Below, in pieces: positions 7,739-10,326 of a stretch of 10,326 bases of DNA. Numbering within the stretch: position 1 is the first letter of the stretch; every line of letters begins with the position of its first letter. The DNA is taken from the NCBI GenBank assembly GCA_947302945.1, contig CAMYWZ010000016.1, forward strand, positions 1 through 10,326, in the 5' to 3' direction. This DNA is from an uncultured Bacillota bacterium (lineage in GTDB: Bacteria > Bacillota > Clostridia > Peptostreptococcales > Anaerovoracaceae). The notes under the pieces are model-generated. The model was given only the letters and a program-made list of their open reading frames with translations, did no database searches and was not told where the DNA came from. A program made the translations under genes and the position numbers.

Positions 7739-8913
7739 TCTTTATCTCCGCAAATGCTGCACGTATACTCTTCGGTGCGCCACCTGCTGCGCACTTTTAT
7801 AAGGTCTTCCCCATCCTTCAGGTACACATCCGGGAACCACTTGATGAATAAGGGAGTAAGGCACATGGTATAGGCTCCGACTTTATGATAGACGATGCGG
7901 TCCCCGGGAAGCAGCTCTTCAGCGTCCTTAAGTTCGAACAGACGGTCGTGTTCCATGCAGGTGAAACCCGTTATTATCTGCCTGTCCAGAGTCCTTCTGA
8001 TACGGCCCGGATCCATGACCAGCTCGTGAAAATATGAAGTCTTTGTCATCAGAGGGTCTATCTGGGTGCGGCTTCCGTCAGTTACGACGAACGTGTTTCT
8101 GGCAGTCCTCTTCACATCGGTGACAGTCGTGACGTAATCGACCGGGGCGCATATCAGAGCCATGCCAGGCTCGACGATCAGCGCCGTCTCCTCCGGGCTG
8201 AACTGCTGCCGCAGTATGCCCGCAACCATATCAAAATACTCGGGAAACTGAGGCTTAGATTCGAGCCCGCCGAAAAAACCGCCTCCGATATCTACGTATG
8301 AAAGCTTAAGACTGTACTTCCGGGCGATCTCCACAGACGCTTCGGAAATGGCCCGGTATATGTCCGGCATGCGGGTCTTTGAGCTTTTGTGAAGGTGGAG
8401 CCCGGCGATGCGCACGCCTTTGCTTTCGATCCTGTCCATAGCCTTTTTCAGCTCGCCGTTTTCGAAGCAGAAGCCGAAACGCTCGCCGTCTTCGCCGCAC
8501 TGCGTCTGGCCGGGGCACTTTGACTCAAGGTCGAAATTGACGCGTATGCCTACCGAATAAGCACCCTTCTCCAGTTCATCCAGCCAGTCGATCTCGTATT
8601 CCGAATCGATGTTTACGATATCATGGTTCCTGACGGCTTCCAGGAAGGTGTCCCTGGTCTTTGCGATGCCGTTATAGATGACGTGCTCCGCGCTTATGGC
8701 CTTCGCCAGATAGTATTCGTCGTCCGACACGACTTCCGCAAAGCAGCCGTTTTCTTTGAAATACCTGATGACCCAGGGAAGAGAATTGGTCTTGTAGGAA
8801 TACCCTATCACATAATTCGGCCAGGCATTGGCAAGCGCCGTTCTGAGTTTTTTTACCCCTGAGTCAAGAGCCTCTTTGTCGATCAGAAAGTAAGGAGTCT
8901 TTATTTCCGTCAT
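7735..8913 (-). CDS. PLP-dependent fold-type III decarboxylase (DapDC/ODC-like)
   Basis: 392-residue enzyme with the alanine-racemase-type barrel and C-terminal sheet domain of diaminopimelate and ornithine decarboxylases. Lys41 (GYSYKTN) should bind PLP as the Schiff base. HLHKSS (173-178), GGGF (210-213), EPG (248-250), GFTCMEHD (316-323, with Cys319 and Asp323 as in the GPxCxxxD motif) and GAYT (346-349) follow in the expected order. The usual EPGR reads EPGM here (Met251), so this is not an ordinary LysA; the substrate is unknown. The C-terminal tail ends in CSIC (385-388), a possible metal or disulfide pair. The start ATG overlaps the end of the sugar transferase as ATGA; an AAAGGA site lies about 12 bases upstream, rather far, so coupled translation is likely. 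The product could be an amine that the following ATP-grasp enzyme joins to something; this is inference. Confidence 0.87.
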   Translation of the reverse strand: MTEIKTPYFLIDKEALDSGVKKLRTALANAWPNYVIGYSYKTNSLPWVIRYFKENGCFAEVVSDDEYYLAKAISAEHVIYNGIAKTRDTFLEAVRNHDIVNIDSEYEIDWLDELEKGAYSVGIRVNFDLESKCPGQTQCGEDGERFGFCFENGELKKAMDRIESKGVRIAGLHLHKSSKTRMPDIYRAISEASVEIARKYSLKLSYVDIGGGFFGGLESKPQFPEYFDMVAGILRQQFSPEETALIVEPGMALICAPVDYVTTVTDVKRTARNTFVVTDGSRTQIDPLMTKTSYFHELVMDPGRIRRTLDRQIITGFTCMEHDRLFELKDAEELLPGDRIVYHKVGAYTMCLTPLFIKWFPDVYLKDGEDLIKVRSRWRTEEYTCSICGDKE

Positions 8914-9641
8914 TTGATCACTCTGTCCTTTCTTTCCTCATCAAGATACGGCTCCACGGTCGTGGTGTCGGCTGCGATGTCTTCCTTCGCAAATACCTTT
9001 TTGATCGTTCGGAAAGCTATCTTCGCATCACCTGAAAACGTGATTCTGTTTACATACTCGACATCGTATGCCAGCCGCTGGTCCCATTTCACGAGATTTC
9101 TTCCGCTTACCTGCGCAAGCCCGGACAGTCCCGGCCTTACGTCGTGACGATGCTTCTCCGTGTCAGTGTAATACGGAAGATACTGAATAAGCAGAGGCCG
9201 CGGGCCTATGATGGCCATGTCGCCCCTGATTATATTAAACAGTTCCGGAAGTTCATCGAGAGAAGTGGAGCGAAGGACGGCGCCGAATTTCGTTAGGCGC
9301 ACCTCATCCGGCAGAAGCTCTCCGTTCCTATCTCTTGCGTCAGTCATGGTGCGGAACTTATAAAGCGTGAAGATCTTCTCGTCTCTGCCGGGACGCTCCT
9401 GTGAAAACAGCACGGGAGACCCAAGTTTGATGCGGACAAGGACAGCTGTGATCAGGATCAGTGGCGAAAGGACGATGATGGCACCTGTCGCCAGAAAAGC
9501 ATCAAGCCCCCTCTTCACGAAACGCTCGTACGGACCGTAAGGCTTGTGCGCGCTTTTCCCGCCTTTGTCGGCTATTACAGCAGCCACTCCTGCCGCCAGG
9601 GCGACTGCTGTTATTATCAGGATGATCCACAATACGATCAT
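8910..9641 (-). CDS. Monotopic phosphoglycosyl transferase (bacterial sugar transferase, PglC/WcaJ family)
   Basis: 243-residue membrane enzyme of the bacterial sugar transferase family (PF02397). It moves a sugar phosphate from a UDP-sugar to undecaprenyl phosphate, the first membrane step of surface glycan synthesis. A hydrophobic segment at residues 2-24 is an added N-terminal membrane helix. KRGLDA (43-48) starts the catalytic domain, whose membrane-embedded helix-break-helix spans about residues 48-70. The domain continues through PVLFSQERPGRDEKIF, YKFRTM, the catalytic Asp129-Glu130 pair in SLDELPELFN, GPRPL (146-150) and RPGLSGLAQVSGRN (169-182). The small size and the added helix resemble PglC-like rather than large WcaJ proteins; sugar specificity cannot be read. 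The start at 9641 has AGAGGA six bases upstream. It is the first gene of a chain of ATGA-overlapping genes, behind a probable promoter. No glycosyltransferase, flippase or polymerase follows it, which is unusual. Confidence 0.92.
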   Translation of the reverse strand: MIVLWIILIITAVALAAGVAAVIADKGGKSAHKPYGPYERFVKRGLDAFLATGAIIVLSPLILITAVLVRIKLGSPVLFSQERPGRDEKIFTLYKFRTMTDARDRNGELLPDEVRLTKFGAVLRSTSLDELPELFNIIRGDMAIIGPRPLLIQYLPYYTDTEKHRHDVRPGLSGLAQVSGRNLVKWDQRLAYDVEYVNRITFSGDAKIAFRTIKKVFAKEDIAADTTTVEPYLDEERKDRVIK

Positions 9642-9685
9642 TCACATTCCTCTGCGCATCAAAAATGATTCATTCCGATGCTTCA

Positions 9686-9694
9686 ATTTTACCA
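9686..9694 (-). promoter_or_regulatory. Extended -10 promoter for the sugar transferase-hemW operon
   Basis: On the - strand, TGGTAAAAT (9694 down to 9686) matches an extended -10 element (TGn followed by TAAAAT for TATAAT). It lies in an AT-rich stretch 45 bases before the sugar transferase start. The region 16-18 bases upstream (TGTTTT) is only a weak -35, as is common for extended -10 promoters. The 154-base gap after lepA would let the cassette be transcribed separately. Confidence 0.5.
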
Positions 9695-9795
9695 TATAAT
9701 CAATTGAAAAACACTTCTTTTTATGATGCGGAAAAGCCGCAAGCCTCCTTTTTTCCGCTTACGGCGCAGCTGCCTGCACAGGACCGGCTGCTGTC

Positions 9796-10326
9796 CTATT
9801 TCTTTCCGTCGTCGTATTTGAGGACTGCCGTGAAGGCCTCCTGGGGCACCTCCACGCTGCCGAACTGGCGCATGCGCTTCTTGCCCTCCTTCTGCTTTTC
9901 CAGAAGCTTCTTCTTGCGCGAGATGTCGCCGCCGTAGCACTTGGCAAGGACGTCCTTGCGGTAGGCGCGAATGGTTTCGCGGGCGATGATCTTCTGGCCT
10001 ATGGCGGCCTGTATGGGCACCTCGAACTGGTGCATGGGTATGACTTCCTTGAGCTTTTCGCAGACGAACTTGCCGCGGCTGTAGGCCTCGGATTCGTGGA
10101 CTATCATCGAGAAGGCGTCCACAAGCTCGCGATTCAGGAGTATGTCCAGTTTTACCAGGCTGCTCTTTTCGTAGTGGTCGAAGTCGTAGTTGAGGGAGCC
10201 GTAGCCGCGCGTCTTGGACTTGAGGGCGTCGAAGAAATCGTAGATGACCTCGTTGAGCGGGAGCATGTAGTAGAGCTCCACGCGCTCCGGAGTGATGTAC
10301 TCCATGTGCTCCATGATGCCCCTGCG
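9796..10326 (-). CDS. lepA: Elongation factor 4 (LepA), C-terminal part; start outside window
   Basis: The last 177 codons of LepA, open through the right edge of the window ([10 protein letters not shown]) and ending with TAG at 9796-9798. The C-terminal domain unique to EF4 is clear: [85 protein letters not shown] and VEVPQEAF. The Met at 10314 is internal. EF4 is a ribosome-bound GTPase that acts in initiation or back-translocation under stress; its GTPase domain lies outside. In Bacillota lepA is commonly followed directly by hemW and then hrcA-grpE-dnaK; here the next gene is a sugar transferase. No convincing intrinsic terminator follows the stop. Confidence 0.95.
   Translation of the reverse strand, partial: RRGIMEHMEYITPERVELYYMLPLNEVIYDFFDALKSKTRGYGSLNYDFDHYEKSSLVKLDILLNRELVDAFSMIVHESEAYSRGKFVCEKLKEVIPMHQFEVPIQAAIGQKIIARETIRAYRKDVLAKCYGGDISRKKKLLEKQKEGKKRMRQFGSVEVPQEAFTAVLKYDDGKK

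Noticed and set aside
9695..9700. TATAAT on the + strand as a promoter
   Set aside because: No -35 element stands at the right distance and no + strand gene follows; the AT-rich stretch is better explained by the - strand extended -10.
9728..9758. Inverted repeat GCGGAAAA ... TTTTCCGC after lepA as a terminator
   Set aside because: The arms match over eight bases, but no T-run follows on the - strand and a shorter inner hairpin competes. It is too weak to call.
1..10326. CRISPR arrays, tRNA or rRNA genes, insertion sequences
   Set aside because: Nothing was seen: no short regularly spaced repeats, no tRNA-like cloverleaf in the short gaps, no transposase. The cassette edges show no inverted repeats or target duplications that I could find by eye.

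Overview
The window looks like chromosomal DNA of an anaerobic, moderately GC-rich Bacillota bacterium, most likely a Clostridia lineage. The reasons are a corrinoid-protein reductive activator with uroporphyrinogen-decarboxylase-like methyltransferases, the lepA/hemW pair that is normally adjacent in Bacillota, and strong AGGAG-type ribosome binding sites. Genus and species cannot be read from it.

Left part (bases 1-3978, + strand): an operon begins before the window with the ASKHA (C-terminal) part of a RACo-type reductive activator of corrinoid proteins. Fifteen bases later come three tandem paralogues of a URO-D-fold methyltransferase (326, 327 and 327 residues). Each keeps a His-x-Cys pair and a later Cys, the zinc-site pattern of MtaA/MtbA-type methyltransferases. 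They are therefore probably parts of a corrinoid-dependent methyl-transfer (demethylation) system, not heme enzymes. A hairpin with a T-run sits between the second and third copies, and a second, possibly bidirectional terminator follows the third. No corrinoid-binding protein lies in the window.

Right part (bases 4034-10326, - strand, transcribed right to left): the end of lepA (elongation factor 4), then a 154-base gap with a probable promoter. Next is a chain of genes joined by four-base ATGA overlaps: a phosphoglycosyl transferase, a fold-type III PLP decarboxylase, an ATP-grasp ligase and hemW. After a 58-base gap comes glpK (glycerol kinase), which ends against the methyltransferase operon.

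The most interesting points are the three-gene cassette sitting between lepA and hemW, and the triplicated methyltransferases. The cassette has lower GC in sampled lines and could make and attach an amine- or amino-acid-modified sugar on a lipid carrier. The triplicated methyltransferases have a nearly invariant core, rapidly diverging C-terminal parts, signs of sequence exchange, and a terminator-like element just before the third copy. Functional links beyond the enzyme families are inference.
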